Position numbers and translations under genes: made by a program. A DNA stretch of 64,000 bases from Microbacterium testaceum (GTDB lineage: Bacteria > Actinomycetota > Actinomycetes > Actinomycetales > Microbacteriaceae), in contig NZ_JAJGNJ010000006.1 in the NCBI RefSeq assembly GCF_020781835.1, positions 62,001 to 126,000 on the forward strand, given 5' to 3'. This document shows, piece after piece, positions 39,111-47,953 of the stretch (its first letter is position 1; every line of letters begins with the position of its first letter). The notes below the pieces were generated by a model that was not told where the DNA came from, searched no databases, and saw nothing but the letters and a program-made list of their open reading frames with translations.

Positions 39111-39628
39111 CGCTCGCCCCGGACGGTGTCGTCGAGCGTCTCCCACAGCTGGGTGAAGCGGGCGTTCCACGGCGTTGCGAAGAGCCCCGTCTGCCAGCGT
39201 CGGCGCACCTCGGCGAGATCGACCCACTCGGCCTCGAGCACCTCCTCCGGGTCGACAACGACATCCGGCTCGCCCTCGACGTGCGCGCACCATAGATCGA
39301 ACAGCGCGCGCTCCTCGACGACGCGCCCCACGAGTACGAGGTCGTCCGGCAGGACCGAGATCCCCACCTCCTCGTCGAGCTCGCGGATCGCACCTCGGCG
39401 GCTGGACTCCCGCCGCAGTGCACTGCCCGCCGGGAACTCCCACGCGAGCGGGTACTCCTTCCCCGCGGCCCGCCTGCTCACGAGAACCCGACCCGTGGAT
39501 GCCACGACGCACACGGATGCCACGATGTGGAACGACCCGGCCGGCACGGGACCATCCCCTCGGCGATGCAATGTTCCCGTGGGCGTGCCCTGGACGTCGG
39601 TGACGTCCCACATCTCGTCGTCGGCCAT
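39107..39628 (-). CDS. Nudix hydrolase
   Basis: 173 residues from the ATG at 39628. The complete Nudix box is present, starting with AGSALRRE and ending RELDEEVGI, matching GX5EX7REUXEEXGU. The N-terminal MWDVTDVQGTPTGTLHRRG resembles the IPP isomerase/NUDT-like group that acts on diphosphate-linked compounds. A frame extension of 15 codons upstream is possible. Coupled to the alpha/beta hydrolase gene. Confidence 0.92.
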   Translation of the reverse strand: MADDEMWDVTDVQGTPTGTLHRRGDGPVPAGSFHIVASVCVVASTGRVLVSRRAAGKEYPLAWEFPAGSALRRESSRRGAIRELDEEVGISVLPDDLVLVGRVVEERALFDLWCAHVEGEPDVVVDPEEVLEAEWVDLAEVRRRWQTGLFATPWNARFTQLWETLDDTVRGER

Positions 39629-39725
39629 GCCGCCATCCTCGCGCCGCATCGGCGGCGACGCGAGGGCCGACACCCGGACAACCCCGAATCAGCATCGGTG
39701 CTGTCGCGACGCGGCGCGCCTCAGG

Positions 39726-40787
39726 TCACGTCGCCGGGTCGTGGTCTTCGCGTATGCGGCGCCCCTCAGCGACATCCTCTGCCTCTTTCGCGTCCGCCTT
39801 CCTCAGATTGCGGTCATCGCGCGGCGGCAGCTGAATGTCGGCCTCGGCGACGATACCGGCCTCGAGCTGGCGCGCGCGCTCCATCTCCGCGTCGAACTCG
39901 GCGCCGAAAAGGAGCGCGAGGTTGGCGATCCACAGCCACAGCAGGAAGATGACGATGCCCGCGAGGGAGCCGTACGTGCGGTCGTAGTTGGAGAAGTTGC
40001 CGACGTAGAGGCCGAAGGCGAGGGTCGCAAGGGCCAGCACGCCGATCGCGATGAGGGCGCCGATGCTGATCCAGCGGAACTTCGGCTGCTTCGCGTTGGG
40101 GGTGGCGTAGTAGAGGATCGCCACCATCAGCACGACGATGACGGCGAGGACCGGCCACTTGAGGATGGACCACAGCGTCTGCGCGACGTCTCCGACGCCG
40201 AGCGCGTCACCGACCGCCGCGGTGACCGGACCCGACACCACCAGGATCGTCGCGGCGATGAAGAGGAGCACGATGCCGATCACGGTGACCAGAAGCTGGA
40301 CCGGCTTGAGCTTCCAGAACGGTCTCCCCTCCTCGATCTCGTAGATGCGATTCATGGCACGGCTGAACGCACTCACGTACCCGGATGCCGACCACACGGC
40401 GAGCACGACTCCGGCGATGAGTGCGAAGCCCGCCCCGGGCGAGGAGGCGATCTGCTCGATCGGCCCGCGGATGGTGCTCGCCGTCTCGCCGGGAGCCGCC
40501 TGTTCGATGATTCCGAGGATGGCATCGGCGGCCGACTGGCCCTGCCCGAAGACCCCGAGCAGCGAGAACAGCGCGATCAGCGCCGGGAAGATCGACAGGA
40601 CCGCGAAGTACGTCAGCGCCGCCGCGATGTCGATGCATCCATCGGACCGGAACTCGCGCAGCGTCTTGCGCAGGACGTACTTCCACGAGCGCCGGTCGAG
40701 GTCGTCGGGCGAATCCGGCTTGGCGGGGTGCTCAGATGCGGGAGCGTCGCGTTTGGAGGTGGGGCGACGTGTGGTGTCGGAACTCAT
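39726..40787 (-). CDS. YihY/BrkB-family inner membrane protein
   Basis: 353 residues with six hydrophobic segments between about residues 55 and 310, including the family core AAALTYFAVLSIFPALIAL and TYGSLAGIVIFLLWLWIANLALLFGAE. N- and C-termini are charged and cytoplasmic. Once annotated ribonuclease BN in error; the real role is unknown, with transport suspected. ATG 40787 is preferred over in-frame GTG and TTG codons slightly upstream (to 40808). Confidence 0.92.
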   Translation of the reverse strand: MSSDTTRRPTSKRDAPASEHPAKPDSPDDLDRRSWKYVLRKTLREFRSDGCIDIAAALTYFAVLSIFPALIALFSLLGVFGQGQSAADAILGIIEQAAPGETASTIRGPIEQIASSPGAGFALIAGVVLAVWSASGYVSAFSRAMNRIYEIEEGRPFWKLKPVQLLVTVIGIVLLFIAATILVVSGPVTAAVGDALGVGDVAQTLWSILKWPVLAVIVVLMVAILYYATPNAKQPKFRWISIGALIAIGVLALATLAFGLYVGNFSNYDRTYGSLAGIVIFLLWLWIANLALLFGAEFDAEMERARQLEAGIVAEADIQLPPRDDRNLRKADAKEAEDVAEGRRIREDHDPAT

Positions 40788-40958
40788 CGCCACAGTGGAG
40801 GCGGACAACGGCGATGCCAGAACACCCTTGCCAAGCGCGTGGTCGGTGTGCTGCGGGTGGCAGCCTGAGGCTCGTCACCCGTTCCCACGAGACACAGAAC
40901 TTCCGCCGGGTCTCACGGTTGAGACGACGATGCCACAACAGACGGCCGCGACCGTGCG

Positions 40959-41297
40959 TCAGACGTCGCCGAGGACCCGGTTCGGCACCCACCCCTCGGC
41001 CCCCGCGTCGGAGCGACACCACGACCATCCGCTCTCGACGTCGTCGATGAGCACCTCGACCTCGGCTCCCGTCGCCAGGGTGAGTTCCGTCGTGTCGTAA
41101 CCGGTCACCACCGTGGCGGTGGTCCCGGAGATCGAGAGGTGCCGGCCAGGGACCCAGCCCGACCCGACCTCCGCAGTCACGAACACGAACGCGGGCCACT
41201 CCGTGTCCCAGCCCTGCACGGAGACGATCTGCCCTGGCACGATCGTCAAGGGCGCCCGCTCAGGCGCCTCGTGGTCATCGATCAACACCCGACGCAT
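40959..41297 (-). CDS. Small protein with two SH3-like domains
   Basis: 112 residues forming two similar halves of about 50 residues, each with the pattern of an SH3 variant: a first half ending GSGWVPGRHLSI and a second ending AEGWVPNRVLG. The ATG at 41297 is preceded by AGGAG. No signal peptide, so cytoplasmic. The partner ligand is unknown; similar double-SH3 proteins occur as stand-alone proteins in bacteria. A GTG further up (41321) is less likely. Confidence 0.82.
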   Translation of the reverse strand: MRRVLIDDHEAPERAPLTIVPGQIVSVQGWDTEWPAFVFVTAEVGSGWVPGRHLSISGTTATVVTGYDTTELTLATGAEVEVLIDDVESGWSWCRSDAGAEGWVPNRVLGDV

Positions 41298-41639
41298 GCT
41301 CCTATGATGCTCCCGGGACACGCGCCGAACACCCGACTGTCACGGTGTATCCCGGTGCCGATCCCTCTGCACTACCGCGGGTGGGCCGGCGCAACGTCGC
41401 CGGTGGCTCCGGACCCGTCCATGCGGCGACCGGTCCCGATTTCTCCGAGCCGAGACACCCGGCGGTCAGCGCGACCGCGACAGCGATGCGGTGGGCGGAT
41501 GAGGGGCGGACGTCTCGAGATGTGCACCCACATCACGACGGTGATCCCGGACGAGCTCGTGCTGTCGCGCATGAGGCGGTGGGACCGATGGATGCCGACT
41601 CCCCCGACGCTTCCATGGCGGTGATCGCTCATCGGGCCC
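41298..41639. other. Gene-free stretch
   Basis: About 340 bp between the SH3 protein start and the tRNA-Lys terminator. Open frames on both strands lack ribosome sites or recognizable domains, and one runs into the tRNA. Presumably holds the SH3 gene promoter; nothing else seen. Confidence 0.5.
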
Positions 41640-41680
41640 GAAAAGCCCCTCACCGGACGGATCCGGATGAGGGGCTTTTC
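41640..41680. terminator. Strong bidirectional terminator after tRNA-Lys
   Basis: GAAAAGCCCCTCA (41640-41652) pairs with TGAGGGGCTTTTC (41668-41680), and the loop pairs further (CCGGA/TCCGG). A/T runs at both bases make it a classical intrinsic terminator in either direction. It lies seven bases past the tRNA-Lys 3' end. Confidence 0.92.
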
Positions 41681-41686
41681 TTGCGG

Positions 41687-41759
41687 TGCACCCCCTGGGA
41701 CTCGAACCCAGAACCCACTGATTAAGAGTCAGTTGCTCTGCCGATTGAGCTAGAGGTGC
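41687..41759 (-). tRNA. tRNA-Lys (CUU)
   Basis: A 73-nt cloverleaf. Acceptor GCACCTC/GGGGTGC, D arm AGCTCAATCGGCAGAGC, anticodon loop CTCTTAA within stem AACTGACTCTTAATCAGT giving anticodon CTT, T arm CTGGGTTCGAGTCCCAG, discriminator A. CCA not encoded. Followed by an intrinsic terminator. Confidence 0.96.
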
Positions 41760-41861
41760 GTTCTGTCGGCCCGGATTTCTCGTTCCGAACCGAGGGATTA
41801 CATTACCAGGCGTGACACGGGCTCACCAAATCGACCCGGCTCCGCCCTTTATCCTGGAGCC

Positions 41862-42677
41862 GTGTCCCCCATCGATGAGACCCCCTCGTCCCTGAGTGAA
41901 GACCTCGCGCTCGCGTTGCGCCTGGCCGACGCCGCTGATGCGGTCGCCATGGGCCGCTTCGATGCGGCCGACCTGCGCATCGACACGAAGCCCGACCGCA
42001 CCCACGTCACCGAGGCCGACTTGGCGACCGAGCGCGCGATCCGCGCGATCCTGGATGCCGAACGCCCGGGCGATGCGATCCTCGGCGAGGAGTACGGCAC
42101 GTCGGGCGACACCACTCGACGCTGGGTGATCGACCCGATCGACGGGACGCACAACTACATGCGCGGCATCCCGGTCTGGGCGACGCTGATCGCTCTCACC
42201 GTCGACGGTGTGCCCGAAGTGGGGGTCGTGAGCCAGCCGGCGCTCGGTCGGCGGTGGTGGGCCGCGACCGGCGGAGGCGCATGGACCAACGGACGAGACG
42301 GCGAGCCCCGTCGCATCCACGTCTCGGACATCGACGACATCGCGCAGTCGAGCATCAGCTTCCAGAGCATCGAGCAGTGGGACGACGTCGGTCTCGTGCC
42401 CACCCTCGAGCGTCTCGCCCGCGCCGTGTGGCGCGATCGCGGCTACGGCGATGCTCTGCCCTACATGTGGCTCGCCGAGGGCCGTCTCGAACTCGTCGCC
42501 GAGTTCGGCGTGAAGGAGTACGACATCGCGGCCATCGCGCCGATCGTGCGGGAAGCCGGCGGACGGTTCTCGGCGTTCGACGGATCCGACCGGATCGATG
42601 CCGAATCGTCCCTCGCGACCAATGGTGTGCTGCACGACGCGTTCCTCGCCTTCCTGCATGCCAGGAGCGCGACATGA
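41862..42677 (+). CDS. hisN: Histidinol-phosphatase, inositol monophosphatase family
   Basis: 271 residues from a GTG preceded by CTGGAG. The metal-dependent phosphatase motifs are ILGEEYGTSGD and WVIDPIDGTHNYMRGIPVW, with EYDIAAIAPIVREAGG in the C-terminal half. This arrangement matches actinobacterial HisN, the last-but-one step of histidine synthesis; a general inositol-phosphatase role is an alternative. Its stop overlaps the start of the lipoprotein gene (ATGA). Confidence 0.88.
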   Translation: MSPIDETPSSLSEDLALALRLADAADAVAMGRFDAADLRIDTKPDRTHVTEADLATERAIRAILDAERPGDAILGEEYGTSGDTTRRWVIDPIDGTHNYMRGIPVWATLIALTVDGVPEVGVVSQPALGRRWWAATGGGAWTNGRDGEPRRIHVSDIDDIAQSSISFQSIEQWDDVGLVPTLERLARAVWRDRGYGDALPYMWLAEGRLELVAEFGVKEYDIAAIAPIVREAGGRFSAFDGSDRIDAESSLATNGVLHDAFLAFLHARSAT

Positions 42678-43246
42678 GGCGACGGGTGGCCGCTGCCACG
42701 ACCGCTGCGCTTCTGGTGGCGGCGGTCCTCAGTGCGTGCGCACCGAACGCGGCGCCGCAGCCTGCTCCCACCGCCGCACCGACCGAGGCGGCCCCCGCCG
42801 AGACGCCGGAGCCGACACCGACCGAGATTCCCGCCGACGACGCGGACCCGACGTGCGAGACGATCATCCCCCGCACCACGGCGGCAGACTTCCGCAGTAT
42901 CGGATGGGCCCCCCAGACAGAGGTCTTCCGCGCGGGTGCGACAGAGGTGCCCGACGGCATCCTGTGCAAGTGGAGCGACGGGTCGGCGACCGCCGATCGC
43001 GTGCAGATGTTCGGGTGGGCCCCGATCGAGGCGTCGATGGCCGAGAAGGTCGAGCGCGAGCTCGTGAGCTCGGGCTGGAAACGTGAAGAAGGCGCGAACG
43101 GGGAGGTGTACGTGACGGAGAACCCCGACTGGCTCGGCGGGCGGGGCGTCGACGGCTACGGCATCACCTACCTGTTCGGCGACGGGTTCGTGAAGGTCGC
43201 CGACACCAAGCAGAGCCTCGTCCTGATCGACTGGCCGGCGGCCTAG
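42674..43246 (+). CDS. Lipoprotein of unknown function
   Basis: 190 residues. The signal peptide ends in the lipobox VLSAC (Cys at about 22), followed by an Ala/Pro/Glu/Thr linker of about 35 residues and a globular domain with two cysteines (PTCETI and GILCKW) that could form a disulfide. Membrane-anchored on the outer face. Coupled to hisN by an ATGA overlap, though a functional link is not obvious. No family recognized. Confidence 0.85.
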   Translation: MRRRVAAATTAALLVAAVLSACAPNAAPQPAPTAAPTEAAPAETPEPTPTEIPADDADPTCETIIPRTTAADFRSIGWAPQTEVFRAGATEVPDGILCKWSDGSATADRVQMFGWAPIEASMAEKVERELVSSGWKREEGANGEVYVTENPDWLGGRGVDGYGITYLFGDGFVKVADTKQSLVLIDWPAA

Positions 43247-43497
43247 CGGTACGGATTCACCGCGTCCACGGATCCGGATGCCGCGTGCCCCTGATCCCAC
43301 GCATCGCCTCGCGCCTCGCGCTCGCGCCAGATCGCGTCGACCTGCAGCACGCGCTGTGCGAAGGCGACCCAGTCGGCCCACGCGGCGGTCGGGGTCGAGA
43401 CGCCGTCCGACGCCACGGCACGCCACGCCGGAGAGCCGGCATCCGGACCGAGTTGGAAGGGGCCGACGTCGATGAGCTGCGCGCGGGGATCGGGCAT
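43243..43497 (-). CDS. Hypothetical protein
   Basis: 84 residues (MPDPRAQLIDVGPFQLG...), Trp- and Ala-rich with a central helical part (WADWVAFAQRVLQVDAIWRERE). Its stop overlaps the lipoprotein stop by four bases tail to tail. No family recognized; regular codon use makes it likely real, and a promoter could lie in the divergent gap before yaeQ. Confidence 0.6.
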   Translation of the reverse strand: MPDPRAQLIDVGPFQLGPDAGSPAWRAVASDGVSTPTAAWADWVAFAQRVLQVDAIWREREARGDAWDQGHAASGSVDAVNPYR

Positions 43498-43557
43498 GCT
43501 CCGACGCTAGGTCGCGAGCGCCGTGCCCGGCAAGGCGTTCGCGTAGGCTCGACCGTC

Positions 43558-44097
43558 GTGGCTATCGGCGCGACCATTCATACGTTCACGGTGCAGCTCT
43601 CCGACGTCGACCGGGGCGTCTATGACGAGCTGCAGCTCCGCGTCGCCCGGCATCCCTCGGAAACCGCCCCGTACATGCTCACGCGCGTGCTGGCGTATTG
43701 CCTCGAATACGAGGAGGGAATTGCGTTCAGCGAGGGAGTCTCGGCCACCGACGAACCGGCCGTGATGGTCCGCGACCTCACGGGTGCGCTGGTCGCGTGG
43801 ATCGAAGTCGGGGCACCGGATGCCGCTCGCCTCCACACCGGCAGCATGAAAGCCGAACGGGTCGCCGTGTACACCCACCGGGACCCGGAGAAGGTCGCGG
43901 CGCCGTGGGCGGGCAAGCGCATCCATCGCGCAGACGACGTGCTGCTGCACTCGTTCGATGCCGGCTTCGTCGAGCGGATGGCCGGCGCGATCGAGCGCCG
44001 CAACACCGCCACGCTCACGCGGACCGAAGGCCGTTTGTATCTCGAGCTCAACGACGCGTCGGGCGAGAGCGACCTGCACACGCGCACGGCGGGATGA
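43558..44097 (+). CDS. yaeQ: YaeQ family protein
   Basis: 179 residues from a GTG. The family hallmarks are present: an N-terminal beta segment (ATIHTFTVQLSDVDRGVYDEL), RHPSETAPYMLTRVLAYCL and WIEVGAPDAARLHTGSM. YaeQ proteins have a PD-(D/E)XK nuclease-like fold but unknown function. Ends just before the terminator it shares with ssrA. Confidence 0.93.
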   Translation: MAIGATIHTFTVQLSDVDRGVYDELQLRVARHPSETAPYMLTRVLAYCLEYEEGIAFSEGVSATDEPAVMVRDLTGALVAWIEVGAPDAARLHTGSMKAERVAVYTHRDPEKVAAPWAGKRIHRADDVLLHSFDAGFVERMAGAIERRNTATLTRTEGRLYLELNDASGESDLHTRTAG

Positions 44098-44098
44098 A

Positions 44099-44131
44099 GA
44101 AACCCCCGCCCGCGAGATGCGGACGAGGGTT
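44099..44131. terminator. Hairpin between yaeQ and ssrA (bidirectional)
   Basis: AACCC and CCGC elements (44101-44113) pair with GCGG and GGGTT (44119-44131) around a GAGAT loop, with A-rich and T-containing flanks. It lies just after yaeQ and 20 bp beyond the tmRNA 3' end. Confidence 0.7.
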
Positions 44132-44151
44132 CCTCCGGTGACGATGGTTCG

Positions 44152-44518
44152 TGGAGCTGGGGGGAATCGAACCCCCGTCCAACGCTGGGTCTCCGCGTTT
44201 TCTCCGGGCGCAGTCTGTGCAGACGTTCTGCTCGGCCCCGACCTTTGTCACAGACACCTAAGTCGACAGGCCCAGTCCGGGAAAAGTCCCGCGTGACGTC
44301 CGGACGCCGTCACGCAGCAAGACCCCTAAATGACGCCAGGATCCGTGGCGGGGTCACACACGGTCTGACGGACTATCGGGCTCGCTTAGGCAGCGAGGGC
44401 GAAGTCAGTGCGCTTAGCATCGGCACTTATTGTTTTGCAGGGAGCGTTTACGAGATAACCCCACATCCTCGGCCCGCTTCTCGCGGGTTCGCAGGCGCTG
44501 TCGAAACCGATCAGCCCC
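44152..44518 (-). ncRNA. ssrA: Transfer-messenger RNA (tmRNA)
   Basis: A 367-nt tmRNA for rescue of stalled ribosomes. The 5' end GGGGCTG (44518-44512) pairs with CAGCTCC near the 3' end (44159-44153); the 3' T-arm GGGGGTTCGATTCCCCC and 5' GATCGGTTTCGAC are canonical. The tag reading frame reads ADAKRTDFALAA then TAA if the resume codon is GCC, close to the mycobacterial tag. CCA is not encoded. smpB lies about 830 bp away. Confidence 0.97.
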
Positions 44519-44650
44519 GGGAACTCCGTGAAGGAGCGACCATCGTCACACTGTTGATTTATCAGCCTCGGATGCCGAAGCACCGAGCGTCACAGTCTAT
44601 AACGGATCAGGATCCTCGGCCATTCCCACCCTCTCGCCTAAGCTCGCCGC

Positions 44651-45298
44651 ATGAGCGAGGTCATCATCACCGTCCGGGGCGAGAGCGAGACGCGCGTGCG
44701 CGCCGAGGAAGCAGCGGTGCGCGTCACCGTCTCGACCGACGGCCCCGCGCGCGGTCCCGTCGTCGAACGGGCGCAGGAGCGGGCGGCATCCGTTCAAGAC
44801 GGTCTCGTCGCGCACCTGCGCTCCGGCGAGGTGTCCGAATGGTCGAGCGCACGCGTGTCGGTCTGGTCGGACCGTCCTTGGAACAACGAGGGCGCACAAC
44901 TGCCGTTGGTCCACCACGCGAGCGTGGAACTGTCGGCGACGTTCACCGACGCGGGTGCCCTCTCGTGGTGGCTGGGCGACGTCACCGAGTCCGATGATGT
45001 GCAGGTCACGGCGGTCGATTGGCGCCTCGCCCCCGAGACGCGGGTGCACGTCGAACGGAAGGTCGCCGCGTCTGCGGTTCAGGTGGCGGTGGAGCGCGCC
45101 GCCGCGTACGCGGAGGCCCTGGGGCTCGCCTCCGTCACCGCCGTCGAGATCGCGGATGCCGGACTGCTGGATTCCCGCCCGGAGGTCCCGACACCCCGCC
45201 TGATGGCCGCTCGGGCCGACGCGGGCCCGTCGTTCAGCCTGCAGCCGCCGGAGATCGTCGTGAGCGCGACCGTCGAGGGCCGCTTCCGCGCCGAGTGA
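44651..45298 (+). CDS. SIMPL (DUF541) domain protein
   Basis: 215 residues covering the SIMPL/DUF541 fold: MSEVIITVRGESETRVRAEEA at the start, a central pair of beta-rich repeats and a C-terminal PPEIVVSATVEGRF. No signal peptide, unlike many family members, so probably cytoplasmic. Function unknown. Divergent from ssrA. Confidence 0.88.
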   Translation: MSEVIITVRGESETRVRAEEAAVRVTVSTDGPARGPVVERAQERAASVQDGLVAHLRSGEVSEWSSARVSVWSDRPWNNEGAQLPLVHHASVELSATFTDAGALSWWLGDVTESDDVQVTAVDWRLAPETRVHVERKVAASAVQVAVERAAAYAEALGLASVTAVEIADAGLLDSRPEVPTPRLMAARADAGPSFSLQPPEIVVSATVEGRFRAE

Positions 45299-45350
45299 GA
45301 GTCCCTGCCCCGTGGGGCACCTCCGAGACCCGGAGTCAGCGGGTTCCGGG

Positions 45351-45827
45351 TCACTCCCCCAGGCGATTGCGGGTGCGCATCGCGCGTTCTGCTTCGCGCT
45401 TGTCCTCGCGCTCGCGGATCGTCTGGCGCTTCTCGAACTCGCGCTTGCCCTTCGCCACGGCGATCTCGACCTTCGCGCGACCGTCGAGGAAATACAGCCG
45501 CAGGGGCACGAGCGTGTATCCGCCCGCCGCGACCGCGTGCGAGAGCTTGATGATCTCGTCTTTGTGCAGGAGCAGCTTTCGGGTGCGCTTGGCCGAGTGG
45601 TTGGTCCAGTGACCTTGCGAGTACTCGGGGATGTGCACGGCGTCGAGGTAGGCCTGTCCGCCGTCGATGTAGGCGTAACCGTCCGTGAGATTCGCCCGCC
45701 CCTGCCGGAGCGACTTCACTTCGGTGCCGGTCAACACGAGCCCGGCTTCGTACGTCTTCTCGATCGCGTAGTCGTGTCGCGCCTTCTTGTTCGACGCGAT
45801 GAGCTTCTCACCCTGCTCACGAGGCAT
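45351..45827 (-). CDS. smpB: SsrA-binding protein SmpB
   Basis: Binds tmRNA and mimics the codon-anticodon part during trans-translation. 158 residues. Typical segments are [38 protein letters not shown] and a basic C-terminal tail ([21 protein letters not shown]). Follows ftsX by 51 bp; upstream of the ssrA gene, as in many actinobacteria. Confidence 0.98.
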   Translation of the reverse strand: MPREQGEKLIASNKKARHDYAIEKTYEAGLVLTGTEVKSLRQGRANLTDGYAYIDGGQAYLDAVHIPEYSQGHWTNHSAKRTRKLLLHKDEIIKLSHAVAAGGYTLVPLRLYFLDGRAKVEIAVAKGKREFEKRQTIREREDKREAERAMRTRNRLGE

Positions 45828-45878
45828 GGTGCCACCTCCTCATGATGTCGGGCACACAGAGCCCCTCAGTCTACGCGA

Positions 45879-46796
45879 TCAGGCACGCAGCCAGCGGCGG
45901 ATCGCGAAGCTCGCGCTCAGCGCTGCCAGCAGCACTCCGATCACGATGATCACCGGCACCACGATCGCGACGTCGCTGAACCCGACCCAGGAGGTGATGA
46001 AGGCGATGCGATCGCGGAGGTACTCGTTCACGCCGACGCCGACGATGGCCCACACCGCGACGCTCGCGAGAGCGGACCCGATGAGCGCTGCCAGCACTCC
46101 CTCGAGGACGAAGGGCGTCTGGATGAACCTGTTCGACGCCCCGACCAATCGCATGATGCCGAGCTCCCGGCGGCGGGCGAAGGCCGAGAGGCGGATCGTC
46201 GTGGCGATCAGCAGGACGGCGGCGATCAGCATCAGTCCGGCGATGCCGACGGCCACGTACGTGGCGACGGTCAGTGTCTGGAACAGAGGCTCCAGGTACT
46301 GCATCTGATCCGTGACCTCTTCGACGCCGGCTTGGTTGCTGAACGCCTCGGAGATCACATCCGACTGCCCCTGGTCGACGAGATTGATGCTGAACGTCGC
46401 GTTGAACTGGTCCGCGGTGACGACGCCCGCGATGTCCTCGGGCAGCTGCGCCTTCGCATCCTCGAACACCTCGTCGCTCGTCGAGAAGGTGTAGTTGCGG
46501 ATGAGCGGTGCGAGCGCGGGGCTGTCGAGCGTGGCGCGGACCTGATCGATCTGCTCCTGCGTCGCGGCCTGTCCCGCGGTGCAGGACGGCGCGTCCGACA
46601 CCGTGGCGCACATGAACACCGCGACCTGTGCACGATCGGCCCAGTAGGACTGCATCTTGCCGATCTGCATCTGCATGAGCATCGCCGCGCCGACGAAGGT
46701 CAGCGAGACGAAGGTGACGAGGATGACCGAGATGACCATCGACGCGTTGCGGCGGAGACCGGTGAAGGCCTCCGAGAGGATGAGCCCGAGTCTCAT
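45879..46796 (-). CDS. ftsX: Cell division ABC transporter permease FtsX
   Basis: 305 residues with four transmembrane helices: one near the N-terminus, an extracellular domain (about 50-170) that includes two cysteines ([14 protein letters not shown]), then three helices. It transmits the FtsE cycle to peptidoglycan hydrolases at the septum. ATG overlaps the ftsE stop (ATGA). Confidence 0.97.
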   Translation of the reverse strand: MRLGLILSEAFTGLRRNASMVISVILVTFVSLTFVGAAMLMQMQIGKMQSYWADRAQVAVFMCATVSDAPSCTAGQAATQEQIDQVRATLDSPALAPLIRNYTFSTSDEVFEDAKAQLPEDIAGVVTADQFNATFSINLVDQGQSDVISEAFSNQAGVEEVTDQMQYLEPLFQTLTVATYVAVGIAGLMLIAAVLLIATTIRLSAFARRRELGIMRLVGASNRFIQTPFVLEGVLAALIGSALASVAVWAIVGVGVNEYLRDRIAFITSWVGFSDVAIVVPVIIVIGVLLAALSASFAIRRWLRA

Positions 46797-47851
46797 GTGG
46801 TGGGCCCCACTTCGTCGTCGCGGTCTTTCTTGTCGGCGAGGCCCAGGCGGTCGGCGAGGCCGAGGGCGTCGACGTCCGGGGTGGTCACGGGGACCGAGCG
46901 CGTGTTCGTGCCGGGCTCGCGCGAGGCATCGGCCGCCCCCGCGGCCTGAGGCGTCGCGGCCTGAGGCGTCGCGGCCGGAGGCGTCGCGGCCGGAGACGTC
47001 GCGGCCTGAGGCGTCGCGGTCGCGGCGCGCACGGCCTCGGAAAGGTTCAACGGTTCCACCGGTCCGGTGATGTGCGCGACCTCGCGCTGCACCTCGAGCA
47101 CCGCCGTGAGGGCGGCCACCGCGGCCGCGCCCCGCTCGACCTCGGGGGCGAGTCGGGGAATGCCCGACGTGTCGCCGTACCCGCCGCGCCGCTCGTCGCG
47201 GACCATCTCGCCGTTGCGCAACTCGATCACGCGTCGCTGCATCTGGTCGACGAAGCCCGCCTCGTGCGTGGCCATGACCACCGTGGTGCCGCCGGCGTTG
47301 ATGCGAGCCAGTAGCTGCATGATGTCGACGGAGGTCCCCGGATCGAGGTTTCCCGTCGGTTCGTCCGCCAGGAGCACCTGGGGGCGGTTGACGAGGGCGC
47401 GGGCGATCGCGACCCGCTGCTGCTCACCGCCGGAGAGCTCGTGCGGAAGACGCTTCTCCTTGCCGTCGAGGCCCACCAGCGCGAGCACCTCGGGGACCGC
47501 CTGCTGGATGAACCCGCGCGAGGCTCCGGTCACCTGAAGCGTGAACGCGACGTTCTGATGCACGGTCTTGTTCGGCAGCAGACGGAAGTCCTGGAACACC
47601 GACCCGATGTGGCGCCGGAAGTACGGCACCTTCCGGTTCGAAAGGGTCCGCAGGTCGCGACCCAGCACGACGACCCTTCCCTCGCTGGGCGTTTCCGCCC
47701 GCAGGATGAGCTGCAGACACGACGACTTGCCGGACCCCGAGGCCCCGACGAGGAAGACGAATTCTCCGCGCTGCACCTCGAAGTCGACGGCGTTCAACGC
47801 CGGTCTCGTGGTGCCGCGATACCGCTTGGTGACGTTCTCGAACCGGATCAT
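46793..47851 (-). CDS. ftsE: Cell division ATP-binding protein FtsE with long C-terminal extension
   Basis: 352 residues, against about 225-230 usual. The ABC ATPase core is complete: Walker [12 protein letters not shown]-loop VFQDFRLL, signature LSGGEQQR, Walker [10 protein letters not shown], switch histidine ATHEAG. From about residue 225 on comes an extra 125 residues: a helical part, a low-complexity stretch of Ala-Ala-Thr-Pro-Gln repeats (encoded by a 15-bp tandem repeat), and a short helical acidic tail ([18 protein letters not shown]). Start is conserved ([11 protein letters not shown]). Confidence 0.96.
   Translation of the reverse strand: MIRFENVTKRYRGTTRPALNAVDFEVQRGEFVFLVGASGSGKSSCLQLILRAETPSEGRVVVLGRDLRTLSNRKVPYFRRHIGSVFQDFRLLPNKTVHQNVAFTLQVTGASRGFIQQAVPEVLALVGLDGKEKRLPHELSGGEQQRVAIARALVNRPQVLLADEPTGNLDPGTSVDIMQLLARINAGGTTVVMATHEAGFVDQMQRRVIELRNGEMVRDERRGGYGDTSGIPRLAPEVERGAAAVAALTAVLEVQREVAHITGPVEPLNLSEAVRAATATPQAATSPAATPPAATPQAATPQAAGAADASREPGTNTRSVPVTTPDVDALGLADRLGLADKKDRDDEVGPTT
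46941..47015 (-). repeat. 15-bp tandem repeat inside ftsE
   Basis: Five consecutive copies of a GCGGCCTGAGGCGTC-like unit, with single-base variants in the third and fourth. The unit encodes Ala-Thr-Pro-Gln-Ala type pentapeptides in the FtsE tail, so copy changes stay in frame. Confidence 0.9.
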
Positions 47852-47924
47852 GGCTCGACGAGCCTAAGCGCGCGACCGGTCCCGCCCGAGAGGACGCGCC
47901 GGGTCGTGGACCGGGAGAATCCTA

Positions 47925-47949
47925 TGGATGCCGTGGGCTCTGGCATCCA
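47925..47949 (-). terminator. Hairpin after prfB
   Basis: TGGATGCC (47925-47932) and GGCATCCA (47942-47949) form an 8-bp stem with a nine-base loop four bases from the prfB stop. It separates prfB from ftsE, or acts as an attenuating read-through point between them. Confidence 0.6.
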
Positions 47950-47953
47950 CGGG

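Noticed and set aside
41345..41725. Open frame of about 126 codons left of and into tRNA-Lys
   Set aside because: It overlaps the terminator and the tRNA itself, so it is not a gene.
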